Shown: one piece after another, positions 6,433 to 14,210 of the stretch
Layout: each line of letters opens with the position of its first letter
Numbering within the stretch: position 1 is the first letter of the stretch
Source of the DNA: JBDSYA01 sp039925865
GTDB lineage: Bacteria > Bacteroidota > Ignavibacteria > Tepidaquicellales > Tepidaquicellaceae
Direction of reading: 5' to 3'
NCBI GenBank assembly: GCA_039925865.1
Contig: JBDSYA010000097.1
Coordinates: 1-15,085, forward strand
Length of the DNA: 15,085 nt
Position numbers and translations under genes: made by a program
Notes under the pieces: generated by a model
The model's input: the letters and a program-made list of their open reading frames with translations, nothing else
What the model was told of the DNA's origin: nothing
Database searches by the model: none

Positions 6433-7449
6433 ATGGATAGAGTGAAAATTGTAGTAGATGCCATGGGAGGGGATTTTGCGCCTTTAAATGATGTATCCGG
6501 AGCTGTCATTGCAGCGGAAGAAAATCCGGATGATATTGAAATAATACTTGTTGGAAAACAAACCCTTATTGATGGCGAACTATCAAAACATAAGGTGAAG
6601 CTTTCTAACTTGTCTGTTATTAATGCAAATGAAGTCGTCACTATGGAAGATTCTCCAACAGAATCACTTAAAACAAAAGCTGATTCTTCACTGAGTGTAG
6701 GATTGAATCTTGTAAAGGAAAAAAAAGCCCATGCTTTTGTCAGTGCTGGAAATACCGGTGCAGTAATGACAGCTTCTATTTTGAAACTAGGAAGAATACC
6801 CGGTGTGGGAAGACCAACTATAGGATCACTGTTTCCTACTGATCAAGGTAAGACAATGGTATTTGATGTTGGCGCATCTGTTGACTGTAAGCCAAATCAT
6901 CTTCTTGAATTTGCAATAATGGGGAATATTTATATGAAGTGTGTTTACAATATTGAAAATCCAAGGATCGGTTTGTTAAGTGTTGGCGAGGAAAAAAGTA
7001 AAGGAGATAGTCTTACTTTGGAAGCGCATGAGTTATTAAAAAATTCAGATCTTAACTTTATAGGGAACGTTGAAGGCAGGGATGTACTGAGAGGAAAGGC
7101 TGATATAATTGTTTGTGACGGATTTGTTGGAAATGTTATTTTAAAATTTGCAGAGAGCGTATTGGATGTAATGAAAAGCAAATTTAAAAGTTATGCTGAA
7201 AAAGGTTTTTTAAAAAAAATATGGGTTGGAATGATGTATGGTACTTTAAAAAATGTAGTATTGAAAGACTTTGATTACCAGGAATATGGCGGGGTTCCTC
7301 TGCTTGGAGTTAACGGAATTTCTATCATCGGACACGGTAAGTCTTCACCAATTGCAATAAAGAACATGATCTACAAAGCAGAAGAGATGGTAAAAAAAGG
7401 TGTCAATGAAAGAATTCGTGAGCAGCTTGCAAAAAATGTTATTAAATAA
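6433..7449 (+). CDS. plsX: Phosphate acyltransferase PlsX
   Basis: Converts acyl-ACP and phosphate to acyl-phosphate, the first step of the PlsX/PlsY route to phosphatidic acid at the inner face of the membrane. The protein is 338 aa, normal for the family. Seen are the N-terminal VDAMGGDFAP (8-17), VTMEDSPTESLKTK (69-82), the SAGNTGAVM loop (104-112), the region GNVEGRDVLRGKADIIVCDGF with GNVILKF after it, and GVPLLGVNGISIIGHGKS near the C-terminus. The ATG at 6433 puts VDAMGGD at its usual distance from the start. It follows rpmF by 78 nt. Unlike in many bacteria, no fabH or other fab gene follows: the next genes are a small basic protein and rpmB. Confidence 0.97.
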   Translation: MDRVKIVVDAMGGDFAPLNDVSGAVIAAEENPDDIEIILVGKQTLIDGELSKHKVKLSNLSVINANEVVTMEDSPTESLKTKADSSLSVGLNLVKEKKAHAFVSAGNTGAVMTASILKLGRIPGVGRPTIGSLFPTDQGKTMVFDVGASVDCKPNHLLEFAIMGNIYMKCVYNIENPRIGLLSVGEEKSKGDSLTLEAHELLKNSDLNFIGNVEGRDVLRGKADIIVCDGFVGNVILKFAESVLDVMKSKFKSYAEKGFLKKIWVGMMYGTLKNVVLKDFDYQEYGGVPLLGVNGISIIGHGKSSPIAIKNMIYKAEEMVKKGVNERIREQLAKNVIK

Positions 7450-7564
7450 TTATCAGCGAATCAATTAATAATGTGCAGCTTCTGAAATTTATAATTGTCT
7501 TTTTTTTTAAAGCACAGAGAAGTATATTTATCAAATAAAAAAATCATAATAATATTTAAAAATC

Positions 7565-7771
7565 ATGGCTAAACAACAAACTTTTGCTGATAAAGCTAAT
7601 AAACTTGGAAAAAAATCAGAGCTAACGGTGATGTGTCCGGATACAAATAAAGAAACAAAGATCATTAATGTCAGAATGGTCGATGCAATAAAAACCGAAA
7701 AAGGAACTTATAAATTTTTAGACAGAAATATGAAAGTTTATGAGTCTACTTACAAACCTTATAAATCTTAA
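7565..7771 (+). CDS. Small basic protein next to rpmB, possibly ribosome-associated
   Basis: A 68-aa lysine-rich protein, MAKQQTFADKANKLGKKSE at the N-terminus, with a single cysteine (C24) and no membrane segment. I do not recognise it with certainty. Its segment VRMVDAIKTEKGTYKF (about 36-51) recalls the KMV-x-KTG-x-Y-x-F pattern of DUF4295, a short basic protein encoded beside rpmB and rpmG in Bacteroidota and, as I recall, found in the Flavobacterium ribosome. The position directly before rpmB (22 nt) and the strongly basic composition fit a ribosomal or ribosome-bound role. That role is inference; the similarity is short and judged by eye. The start ATG lacks a Shine-Dalgarno. Confidence 0.75.
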   Translation: MAKQQTFADKANKLGKKSELTVMCPDTNKETKIINVRMVDAIKTEKGTYKFLDRNMKVYESTYKPYKS

Positions 7772-7793
7772 ATTTAAAACAGGGAATAGTATA

Positions 7794-8006
7794 ATGTCAA
7801 AAATATGTGCAGTTACAGGCAAAAGACCTTTGACGGGTAACAATGTTTCACACGCAAATAATAAAACTAAAAGAAGACAACTGCCTAATCTGCAAAAAAA
7901 GAGGATTTGGCTTGAGGATGAAAAGAGATGGGTAACCTTGAGGATTTCAGCCGGTGGAATAAAAACTCTTGATAAAAAAGGTTATAAGGCTTTGATGAAT
8001 GCCTGA
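7794..8006 (+). CDS. rpmB: 50S ribosomal protein bL28
   Basis: A 70-aa ribosomal protein beginning MSKICAVTGKRPLTGNNVSH, the typical bL28 N-terminus, followed by NKTKRRQLPNLQKKRIW and the C-terminal WVTLRISAGGIKTLDKKG. The open frame extends back to 7740, but the first 18 codons overlap the preceding gene and do not resemble bL28; the ATG at 7794 gives the standard protein. Only one cysteine (C5) is present, so it is the non-zinc form, in contrast to the zinc-binding bL32 encoded upstream. Its last eight bases overlap the start of the glycosyltransferase gene. Confidence 0.97.
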   Translation: MSKICAVTGKRPLTGNNVSHANNKTKRRQLPNLQKKRIWLEDEKRWVTLRISAGGIKTLDKKGYKALMNA

Positions 8007-8748
8007 TACTTTCGGCACTGCCAAGAAAGTAAGTATAATTATTCCTGCCATTAATGAAGAAAAATTAATAAGAAGAGTATTATCACAGTTTAACAGCAGC
8101 ATAAAAAGCAAGTTCGATCTTGAAGTTATTGTCAGTGATGGAGGAAGCAAAGATTCTACTTTAAAAATTGCAAAAGAATATGCAGACAGGTTAATTTTAC
8201 ATAAAAAAGATTATCAACAGAACATCTCTCAGGGTAGAAATGAAGGTGCTAAAAATTCTCTGGGAGATGTTCTTATTTTTTTAAATGCTGATACTTATGT
8301 AAAAGATATAGAATATGTTTTAAATGAAACACTGAAACAGTTTCTCGATAAAGATGTTTCAGCAATTGCCTGTCCGGTTTACATTTTCCCAGATGAAGAA
8401 AAGCTTTCAGATAAAGCTTTTCATTTTTTTTATAATAATTATGCAGCAATGCTTAATAAATTTTTTATGGGAATGGGCAGAGGCGAATGTCACATTATAA
8501 AAAGAGAAAGATTTTTTGAGTTGGAAGGATATGATGAAAAACTACCGGCTGGCGAAGATTATGATCTTTATAAAAGACTTAAGAAAAAAGGAAAGCTTGT
8601 ATTCAGAAGGGATTTTATTGTTTATGAATCACCAAGAAGATACAGAAAATATGGATATGCGAGAGTTTTTTGGGACTGGACAAAAAATGCAATTGCTATA
8701 ACGCTAACTAATAAATCGATATCAAAAAAATGGGAAGCTGTCCGATAG
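7999..8748 (+). CDS. Family 2 glycosyltransferase
   Basis: A 249-aa GT-A fold glycosyltransferase. Seen are the nucleotide-sugar binding start VSIIIPAINEEKLI (11-24), VIVSDGGSKDST (43-54), the metal-binding DXD-like FLNADT (94-99), and the acceptor-side GEDYDLYKRL (185-194). There is no transmembrane segment in the GT domain; the C-terminal region FWDWTKNAIAITL could touch the membrane. The donor and acceptor cannot be told. The family is used for cell-envelope polysaccharides, lipids and glycoproteins. Its ATG overlaps the 3' end of rpmB by 8 nt, so the two are probably co-translated, though functionally unrelated. The tgt gene begins 17 nt after its stop. Confidence 0.9.
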   Translation: MPDTFGTAKKVSIIIPAINEEKLIRRVLSQFNSSIKSKFDLEVIVSDGGSKDSTLKIAKEYADRLILHKKDYQQNISQGRNEGAKNSLGDVLIFLNADTYVKDIEYVLNETLKQFLDKDVSAIACPVYIFPDEEKLSDKAFHFFYNNYAAMLNKFFMGMGRGECHIIKRERFFELEGYDEKLPAGEDYDLYKRLKKKGKLVFRRDFIVYESPRRYRKYGYARVFWDWTKNAIAITLTNKSISKKWEAVR

Positions 8749-8765
8749 TTTAATTTAGAATAAAT

Positions 8766-9914
8766 ATGGATGGTAACAATTTTTTTAATGTTCTTTCAAA
8801 TAGCTCTGAAGATATAAAAGCAAGAACCGGTCTTATCACAACTCAACATTCTGTCATTGAAACTCCGGTGTTTATGCCCGTAGGAACGCTCGGAGCCGTC
8901 AAAGCAATGGAGCACAGGGAACTTGATGAATTCAATACTGAAATAATTCTGGGAAATACTTATCATTTATTTTTAAGGCCCGGAACTGATGTTTTGGAAG
9001 GTGCTCATGGTCTTCACAATTTTATGAACTGGAATAAAAGTATTCTCACTGACAGCGGGGGATTTCAGATATTCAGTCTTGCAAAACTCAAAAATATAAA
9101 TGAGGACGGAGTAGAATTTACTTCTCATTTAAACGGAGATAAATATTTTTTTTCTCCTGAAAAGGTAATTGATATTCAAAGAATTATTGGCTCAGATATA
9201 ATGATGCCGCTGGATGAATGTCTGCCGTATCCTTCAGAAAAAAGTGTTGTGAAAAAATCAATTGCCCTTACTACAAAATGGGAGAAGAGATGCTTTGAAC
9301 ATTTCAGGAATAATCTACAGAGATTCGGAAATAAGCAAAAATTATTTTCAATAAGCCAGGGTAGTACTTATCCCGACCTGAGAAAAAAGTCGATTGAAGA
9401 CCTGATTGAAATTGATTTTGACGGACATGCAATAGGTGGTCTTGCGGTAGGAGAAGAAAATACTCTGATGTATGATAATGTTGACATGGCTACTGATCTT
9501 CTTCCGAAAGATAAACCGAGATATTTAATGGGAGTGGGTACGCCTGTAGATCTGCTTGAATGTGTTGAAAGGGGAATCGATATGTTTGACTGTGTAATGC
9601 CGACAAGAAATGCCCGGCACGGAAGAATATTTACAACATACGGAGAAATAAACATCCGGGGAGCGAAGTATAGAAACAATTACAATTCTCCCGATGAAGA
9701 ATGCAGTACATATACTTCGATGAACTTTTCACTTGCATATTTAAGGCATTTATTTATTTCAAAGGAAATCCTTGGAATGCAGCTTTGCACAATACATAAT
9801 GTGGGTTTTTATTTAGGGCTGATGAAAAATATAAGATCTGCTATACACGAAGGGAAGTTTAAAGAGTTCAAGAAAAATTTCCTTCAGAAATATCTGTCAA
9901 AGAAAATGATTTAA
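8766..9914 (+). CDS. tgt: tRNA-guanine(34) transglycosylase (Tgt) with an incomplete zinc site
   Basis: Exchanges guanine 34 of GUN-anticodon tRNAs for preQ1 in queuosine synthesis. At 382 aa it is full length. Catalytic and substrate residues are intact: D96 in DSGGFQIFSL, D150 in PLDECLPYPS, GGLAVGEE (224-231), and the nucleophile D275 in GIDMFDCVMPTRNARHG. The zinc site is not: the family motif C-x-C-x-x-C before N-[YF]-S-x-AYL reads C313-S-T315-Y-T-S318, so the first cysteine is kept and the next two are Thr and Ser; the histidine ligand H344 in TIHN is kept. In E. coli the ligands are C302, C304, C307 and H333. Either the enzyme binds metal differently, does without it, or is impaired. 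Tgt-yajC adjacency (37 nt) is standard. Confidence 0.96.
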   Translation: MDGNNFFNVLSNSSEDIKARTGLITTQHSVIETPVFMPVGTLGAVKAMEHRELDEFNTEIILGNTYHLFLRPGTDVLEGAHGLHNFMNWNKSILTDSGGFQIFSLAKLKNINEDGVEFTSHLNGDKYFFSPEKVIDIQRIIGSDIMMPLDECLPYPSEKSVVKKSIALTTKWEKRCFEHFRNNLQRFGNKQKLFSISQGSTYPDLRKKSIEDLIEIDFDGHAIGGLAVGEENTLMYDNVDMATDLLPKDKPRYLMGVGTPVDLLECVERGIDMFDCVMPTRNARHGRIFTTYGEINIRGAKYRNNYNSPDEECSTYTSMNFSLAYLRHLFISKEILGMQLCTIHNVGFYLGLMKNIRSAIHEGKFKEFKKNFLQKYLSKKMI

Positions 9915-9951
9915 TTAAATTTATAAATCTAAGAAAGGAATATATTAAATA

Positions 9952-10296
9952 ATGAAAATGATCGCACCTGTTTTTTTACAACAATCACCGGGAGGACTTG
10001 AATCTCTTTTATCTTCGATCGTCCCATTTTTGCTGATTATAGTTATATTTTATTTTTTAATCTTAAGACCTCAGCAGAAGAGACAAAAAGAAAGGGTTAA
10101 TCTGCTGGATTCGCTTAAGAAGGGCGATAAAATTATAACAGCCGGAGGATTACATGGAACAGTTGAAGCAATTGAAGAGAAGACCATACTTGTAAAAGTT
10201 GCTGAAAACATAAAGTTAAAAATGGAAAGATCAGCAGTTGCAACAATAGTAGGAGTTACGGATATTGTGCCTGAGAAGAAAACAATGTTTGGATAA
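9952..10296 (+). CDS. yajC: Preprotein translocase subunit YajC
   Basis: A small inner-membrane protein that associates with SecDF and the SecYEG translocase. The 114-aa sequence has one transmembrane helix at about 21-39, directly followed by the family hallmark LRPQQKRQKE (38-47), then the cytoplasmic domain with LKKGDKIITAGGLHGTVEAIEE. The ATG could be at 9952 or 9958; the first is taken because AAAGGA lies upstream, although 14 nt away. It follows tgt, the usual order, but secD and secF are not next to it here; ribBA follows by 14 nt. Confidence 0.95.
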   Translation: MKMIAPVFLQQSPGGLESLLSSIVPFLLIIVIFYFLILRPQQKRQKERVNLLDSLKKGDKIITAGGLHGTVEAIEEKTILVKVAENIKLKMERSAVATIVGVTDIVPEKKTMFG

Positions 10297-10310
10297 AGGA
10301 AAAATTATTG

Positions 10311-11588
10311 ATGGATAAATTAGAAACCAAATATAAACTGAGCTCGATAAGTTCTGCAATTACTGATTTTAAAAACGGCAAAATCGTAATTGTAGTCGAT
10401 GATGAAGACAGAGAAAACGAAGGAGACATGATCTTTTCAGCAGAAAAAACAACTCCCGAGCTTGTTAATTTTCTCACGAAAAATGCAAGAGGTTTGATCT
10501 GTGTACCAATGGAAGATAATAGACTACAGGAGCTGGAGCTTGGTATGATGGCGAAAATAAATACTTCTCTTCATGAAACGGCTTTTACAATAAGTGTGGA
10601 TTATAAACATGGTACAACTACAGGTATATCAGCTAAAGACAGAAATGAAACAATAAAATCATTAACCAAAAAAAAAACGAAGCCTGAAGATCTTGGAAGA
10701 CCCGGACATATTTTTCCTTTGCGTTCATCACCCGGTGGAGTTTTAAGAAGGGCAGGGCATACCGAGGCAACAGTTGATCTTGCAAAACTTTGCGGACATT
10801 ATCCCGCCGGAGTTTTATGTGAAGTCATGAAGGAAAATGGTGAGATGGCTAGATTACCCGATCTTTTTGATATAGCTGCTAAATTTGACATGAAAGTAAT
10901 TTCTATAAAAGATCTTATACAATACAGGCTTCAAAGGGAAAAACTTGTTGAAAAGCTGGTAGATACAAATCTTCCAAGTGAATTCGGAAATTTCAGAATC
11001 CACTTATATAAAAGTGTAGTTGATTCAAAGGAGCATGTTGCTTTGGTGAAGGGAAAAATCAAATCAAATTCACCAGTTCTTGTCAGGGTTCATTCTGAAT
11101 GTCTGACAGGTGATGTTTTCGGTTCTTTAAGATGTGACTGCAGAGACCAGCTACTTGAATCTTTGAGAATGATCGAAGAAAATGAAAACGGAGTCGTTTT
11201 ATACATGAGACAGGAAGGCAGGGGAATCGGACTTCATAATAAACTGAAAGCTTATCAACTTCAGGAAAAAGGCAGGGATACAGTCGAAGCTAATATTGAA
11301 TTAGGATTTAAGCCTGATCTACGGGACTACGGAATTGGGGCACAGATATTGAGAGATCTCGGGATAAGAAAAATGAAGTTAATGACAAACAACCCTAAAA
11401 AAATAATCGGGCTGAATGCATACGGTCTCGAAATTGTGGAACGTGTGCCGATAGAAATTAAATCGAATCCTCTTAATCAGGATTATCTGGAAACAAAGAG
11501 GGATAAATTAGGACATTTAATACTTGTTAACACAGAAAAATTAAAAAACAAAAATTTCAAAAAACAAAAGAGTAAAAAAATAAATTAA
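10311..11588 (+). CDS. ribBA: Bifunctional 3,4-dihydroxy-2-butanone 4-phosphate synthase / GTP cyclohydrolase II
   Basis: A cytoplasmic enzyme making both precursors of riboflavin. The N-terminal RibB domain (about 1-205) shows DDEDRENEGD (30-39), LGRPGHIFPLR (128-138), and RRAGHTEATVDLAKL (146-160). The C-terminal RibA domain (about 206-405) has the zinc ligands C264, C275 and C277 in HSECLTGD and RCDCRDQL, and the catalytic RQEGRGIGLHNK (300-311). The protein is 425 aa from ATG 10311; a TTG three bases earlier is in frame but less likely. AAGGA precedes the start by 10 nt. The extreme C-terminus is a lysine-rich tail of about 15 residues beyond the domain. greA begins 2 nt after the stop. 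Confidence 0.97.
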   Translation: MDKLETKYKLSSISSAITDFKNGKIVIVVDDEDRENEGDMIFSAEKTTPELVNFLTKNARGLICVPMEDNRLQELELGMMAKINTSLHETAFTISVDYKHGTTTGISAKDRNETIKSLTKKKTKPEDLGRPGHIFPLRSSPGGVLRRAGHTEATVDLAKLCGHYPAGVLCEVMKENGEMARLPDLFDIAAKFDMKVISIKDLIQYRLQREKLVEKLVDTNLPSEFGNFRIHLYKSVVDSKEHVALVKGKIKSNSPVLVRVHSECLTGDVFGSLRCDCRDQLLESLRMIEENENGVVLYMRQEGRGIGLHNKLKAYQLQEKGRDTVEANIELGFKPDLRDYGIGAQILRDLGIRKMKLMTNNPKKIIGLNAYGLEIVERVPIEIKSNPLNQDYLETKRDKLGHLILVNTEKLKNKNFKKQKSKKIN

Positions 11589-11590
11589 CG

Positions 11591-12076
11591 ATGAAACCAA
11601 CAGACGTAGTATATTTAACGAAAGCAAGATTAGTTGAGATCGAAAATGATTTAATAGAACTAAAAACAAGCGGCAGGAAACAGATCGCTGAAAAGATCTC
11701 AGAAGCAAGATCACATGGTGACCTGAGTGAAAACGCGGAGTATGACGCTGCAAAAGAAGCTCAGGGACATCTTGAACTCAAAATAGGTAAACTTGAAACA
11801 ATGCTCTCAAGGGTAAAAATAATTTCTCCTGATGATATGCCGACAAATGAAGTGTATATACTTTCGGTTGTAAAGATCCTTGATATGAAGATCAAAGAAG
11901 AAAGTGTTTATACTCTGGTATCACCTGAAGAAGCAGATTTTGAGCAGGATAAGATCTCAGTAACTTCTCCAATTGGAAAAGCATTATTGGGGAAAAAGAA
12001 AAATGAAGTAATTGAAGTGGAAGTACCAGCCGGATTGCTTAAATATAAAATTCTTGAAATTTCAAAACTAAACTGA
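11591..12076 (+). CDS. greA: Transcription elongation factor GreA
   Basis: Rescues backtracked RNA polymerase by stimulating cleavage of the extruded 3' RNA end through the secondary channel. At 161 aa it has the usual length. The N-terminal coiled coil (about 8-75) bears the tip motif HGDLSENAEYDAAKEAQG, with acidic D44 and E47 matching D41 and E44 of E. coli GreA. The C-terminal FKBP-like domain shows SPEEADFEQDKISVTSPIGKALLG in two short adjoining blocks. GreA rather than GreB is favoured by the DLSENAEY tip. Spacing of 2 nt to ribBA and 3 nt to the next gene indicates one operon. Confidence 0.96.
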   Translation: MKPTDVVYLTKARLVEIENDLIELKTSGRKQIAEKISEARSHGDLSENAEYDAAKEAQGHLELKIGKLETMLSRVKIISPDDMPTNEVYILSVVKILDMKIKEESVYTLVSPEEADFEQDKISVTSPIGKALLGKKKNEVIEVEVPAGLLKYKILEISKLN

Positions 12077-12079
12077 TAA

Positions 12080-12991
12080 ATGCCGAATAAAAAATTCGCG
12101 GAATTTAAAGTTGGCCTGTTTATTTTTATTGCAATAATAATTGTTCTTCTTACTATTTTCTGGGCCAAAGGTTTTACTGTAGGGCTGTCAGAACAAACGT
12201 ATGTCGTTTATTTTTCAAAAGTAAGCGGTATTAATGAAGGCGATATGGTGAGTGTAAATGGAGTCCGGAAGGGGAAAATTGAAACTATAGAACTCCAAGG
12301 TGATTCCGTAAAAATATCTTTCAACATTGATAAGACGATTAAAATAAGAAAAGATTATGATATCTATGTTGCAGCTACAGAATTGACCGGAGGAAAAGTA
12401 TTATACATAGAGCCCGGTAAAAGCTCTGAAGAAATTAATCCTGATAATGCACTTCATGGATCTCCCGGCGCGGATTTTTCTTCTCTGATGAATTCTTTTG
12501 ATGACCTAACAAAAGATGTAAAATCACTTTTAGGAGAATTTAAGAATTCAACTGAAAATCTTAATAAAGTCATATTAAATGTTAATGAAATTGTTGGTGA
12601 CGGATATCTAAAAGCTAACCTGAAAACAACACTTTCAAATCTGGCTGTGTCCTCGCAAGGCCTGAATCAGCTGGTTTCAGAAAGCAGATCAGGTATAAAC
12701 GGACTTACGAATAAACTTGGTAACACTGTTGATAATGTTGACAGTTTTTTAGGAGATAACAATAAAGAACTGAAAAACACGCTTGTTGAAATACAAACTT
12801 TAACTACCACTGTTGATACACTGGTTTCAAATCTGAATGTTGTTGTTACAGATATAAAAGATAAGAAACAGGGGATAGGAAAATTTATTTCTGACGATAA
12901 ATTTTTTAACAATATAAATAAAACTCTTCAGGAAATTGAAATGCTGACGAGAAAGATTCGAAAAGATGGAGTTAAGATAAATCTATTCTAA
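12080..12991 (+). CDS. MlaD-like MCE domain protein
   Basis: A 303-aa inner-membrane-anchored protein with a transmembrane helix at about 10-29 (VGLFIFIAIIIVLLTIFW) and an MCE domain at about 38-113, containing YFSKVSGINEGDMVSVNGVRKG in two adjoining pieces and ELTGGKVLYIEPG. After it comes a long, helix-prone C-terminal region rich in Asn, Leu and Thr. MlaD binds the ATPase/permease pair MlaFE and carries phospholipids between the membranes. No mlaE or mlaF is adjacent, so this gene is separated from its usual partners, or serves another MCE complex. It starts 3 nt after greA and ends at a convergent terminator, making it the last gene of the + strand operon. Confidence 0.9.
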   Translation: MPNKKFAEFKVGLFIFIAIIIVLLTIFWAKGFTVGLSEQTYVVYFSKVSGINEGDMVSVNGVRKGKIETIELQGDSVKISFNIDKTIKIRKDYDIYVAATELTGGKVLYIEPGKSSEEINPDNALHGSPGADFSSLMNSFDDLTKDVKSLLGEFKNSTENLNKVILNVNEIVGDGYLKANLKTTLSNLAVSSQGLNQLVSESRSGINGLTNKLGNTVDNVDSFLGDNNKELKNTLVEIQTLTTTVDTLVSNLNVVVTDIKDKKQGIGKFISDDKFFNNINKTLQEIEMLTRKIRKDGVKINLF

Positions 12992-12995
12992 AATA

Positions 12996-13029
12996 AAAAA
13001 AGGAATTCACCATAGCGAATTCCTTTTTT
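12996..13029. terminator. Bidirectional rho-independent terminator between convergent genes
   Basis: AAAAAAGGAATTC (12996-13008) and GAATTCCTTTTTT (13017-13029) are perfect inverted arms of 13 bp with an 8-nt loop; the A and T runs give a U-tract on either strand. It starts 4 nt after the mlaD-like stop and lies 22 nt beyond the stop of the convergent porV/porQ-like gene, so it can serve both. Confidence 0.9.
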
Positions 13030-13051
13030 ATAAGTTCAAACTCTTCTTCAG

Positions 13052-14008
13052 TTATTTCCAGGCAAAGCCAACATCGATCTTATGGGTTGAACCTATCTTT
13101 CCAAGTGAATTAAATGCATAATCCAAAGAATAATTTTCAAGCACTTTAAATCCTAAACCTGCGGAAAATCCGGCAATTCCCAGAGAGCTTCCGGTCTTCA
13201 AATCCTGACGCTGACTGTTATTGTAACCGATTCTGAATTTGACATTATCACTGAAATCAAATTCACCTCCTACTGAAAGATTAGTAAACCTGTCAAGAAA
13301 TTTATCCTGTTTTTCTGTAAGATTATCAAGCTCAAGGTAAACTCTTAACGGAAGATGTTCAAGTTTTTTACTCACACCAAACCTAAGATCAACGGGAAGT
13401 TCTTCACTGGTGGAATTATATTTTTTCAATTGTGTCCCAAGATTCAACACACTCAAACCGAAATTCCATTGACTCGCAGGTATCATGTATAAAGCACCAA
13501 GGTCTGCTGCAATAGCTGTAGATGAATAGTCTCCGATACCCGAATAAATCAATTTCAAATTAACACCGTAATGAAAATTATTTTTAGTGGTATTAGAATA
13601 ACCCAGTGAGAAAGCGATTTCATTGGCTGAGAATGTTCCCAGGCTGTTTGATTGTTCATCAAACTTTTCAAAACTTCCGTAATTAATATATCTTATGCCT
13701 GCTCCGAAATAACCGAGATCTTTATAACGCTGGCCGTAAGCAAAATTTCCTGAGTTTATATCCAGAAGATATTTAAAAAACCCAACGGTAACCTGCCTGT
13801 TGGTCAAAGTAGAAAGCGCTGCCGGATTATAAAAAATAGAATTTACATCGTTTGTACTGGAATTAAAACTTCCTCCCAATGCTGACGCTCTTGCACCAAT
13901 ATCAAGACGAAGGAAGTTATAAGTAGATTTATTTTGAGAGAAAGATGTATTTGATAAAGTGAGAATGAACAGGATTATTACTATAACAGTTGATTTTATG
14001 TTTTTCAT
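13052..14008 (-). CDS. PorV/PorQ-family outer-membrane beta-barrel protein
   Basis: A 318-aa protein with a Sec signal peptide (about residues 1-24, MKNIKSTVIVIILFILTLSN then TSFSQ). The mature part starts with the family signature STYNFLRLDIGARASALGGS (28-47) followed by NDVNSIFYNPAALS (53-66). Many short alternating strands with aromatic girdle residues and a C-terminal GFAWK ending in a strand fit a beta-barrel. The YNFLRL-x-x-x-ARASALGG start is closer to PorQ than to PorV; both work in type IX secretion, PorV as shuttle for cargo, PorQ in cargo attachment. No other T9SS gene is in the window, so a specific role is not assigned. No Shine-Dalgarno is seen at its ATG. Confidence 0.85.
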   Translation of the reverse strand: MKNIKSTVIVIILFILTLSNTSFSQNKSTYNFLRLDIGARASALGGSFNSSTNDVNSIFYNPAALSTLTNRQVTVGFFKYLLDINSGNFAYGQRYKDLGYFGAGIRYINYGSFEKFDEQSNSLGTFSANEIAFSLGYSNTTKNNFHYGVNLKLIYSGIGDYSSTAIAADLGALYMIPASQWNFGLSVLNLGTQLKKYNSTSEELPVDLRFGVSKKLEHLPLRVYLELDNLTEKQDKFLDRFTNLSVGGEFDFSDNVKFRIGYNNSQRQDLKTGSSLGIAGFSAGLGFKVLENYSLDYAFNSLGKIGSTHKIDVGFAWK

Positions 14009-14076
14009 ATTTATTGTTTTAGTTATCGCTAATCAATAACCAATTTTCATAGGAACATATAGTTTAATTTAGAACA

Positions 14077-14105
14077 ATAATAAAATTTTACTCTATGAAT
14101 TTCAA
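14077..14105 (-). promoter_or_regulatory. Possible sigma-70-type promoter of the porV/porQ-like gene
   Basis: On the minus strand TTGAAA (14105-14100) and TATTAT (14082-14077) are 17 nt apart and would start transcription near 14070, about 60 nt before the ATG. It lies in the 249-nt gap between this gene and acylphosphatase. In AT-rich DNA such matches arise easily. Confidence 0.35.
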
Positions 14106-14108
14106 GAA

Positions 14109-14141
14109 CATTATTAAACTTTGTTTGATCTCTTAATAATG
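14109..14141. other. Perfect 9-bp inverted repeat upstream of the putative promoter
   Basis: CATTATTAA (14109-14117) and TTAATAATG (14133-14141) are perfect inverted repeats separated by 15 nt. The dyad begins 3 nt upstream of the putative -35 of the porV/porQ-like gene. It could be an operator, or a hairpin in read-through RNA from acylphosphatase. It lacks a T-run and so is not a standard terminator. Confidence 0.35.
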
Positions 14142-14210
14142 GGGGATAAAGGTTTAATTTTTAACGAAATATTAACATCCTTTTATTACAGTGAACTGGA
14201 AAATGTTGTT

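Noticed and set aside
7450..7564. Terminator after plsX at the T-run near 7500-7508
   Set aside because: The T-run is there, but no stable GC-containing hairpin directly precedes it; the only pairing found (TGTGC with GCACA) spans the T-run itself.
7740..7793. N-terminal extension of rpmB from ATG 7740
   Set aside because: These 18 codons overlap the preceding gene in another frame and do not look like bL28; ATG 7794 gives the standard protein.
9368..9679. 103-codon minus-strand frame inside tgt
   Set aside because: Antisense shadow of conserved Tgt sequence with no independent support; the same holds for the other minus-strand frames within prfB, plsX, ribBA, greA and the mlaD-like gene.
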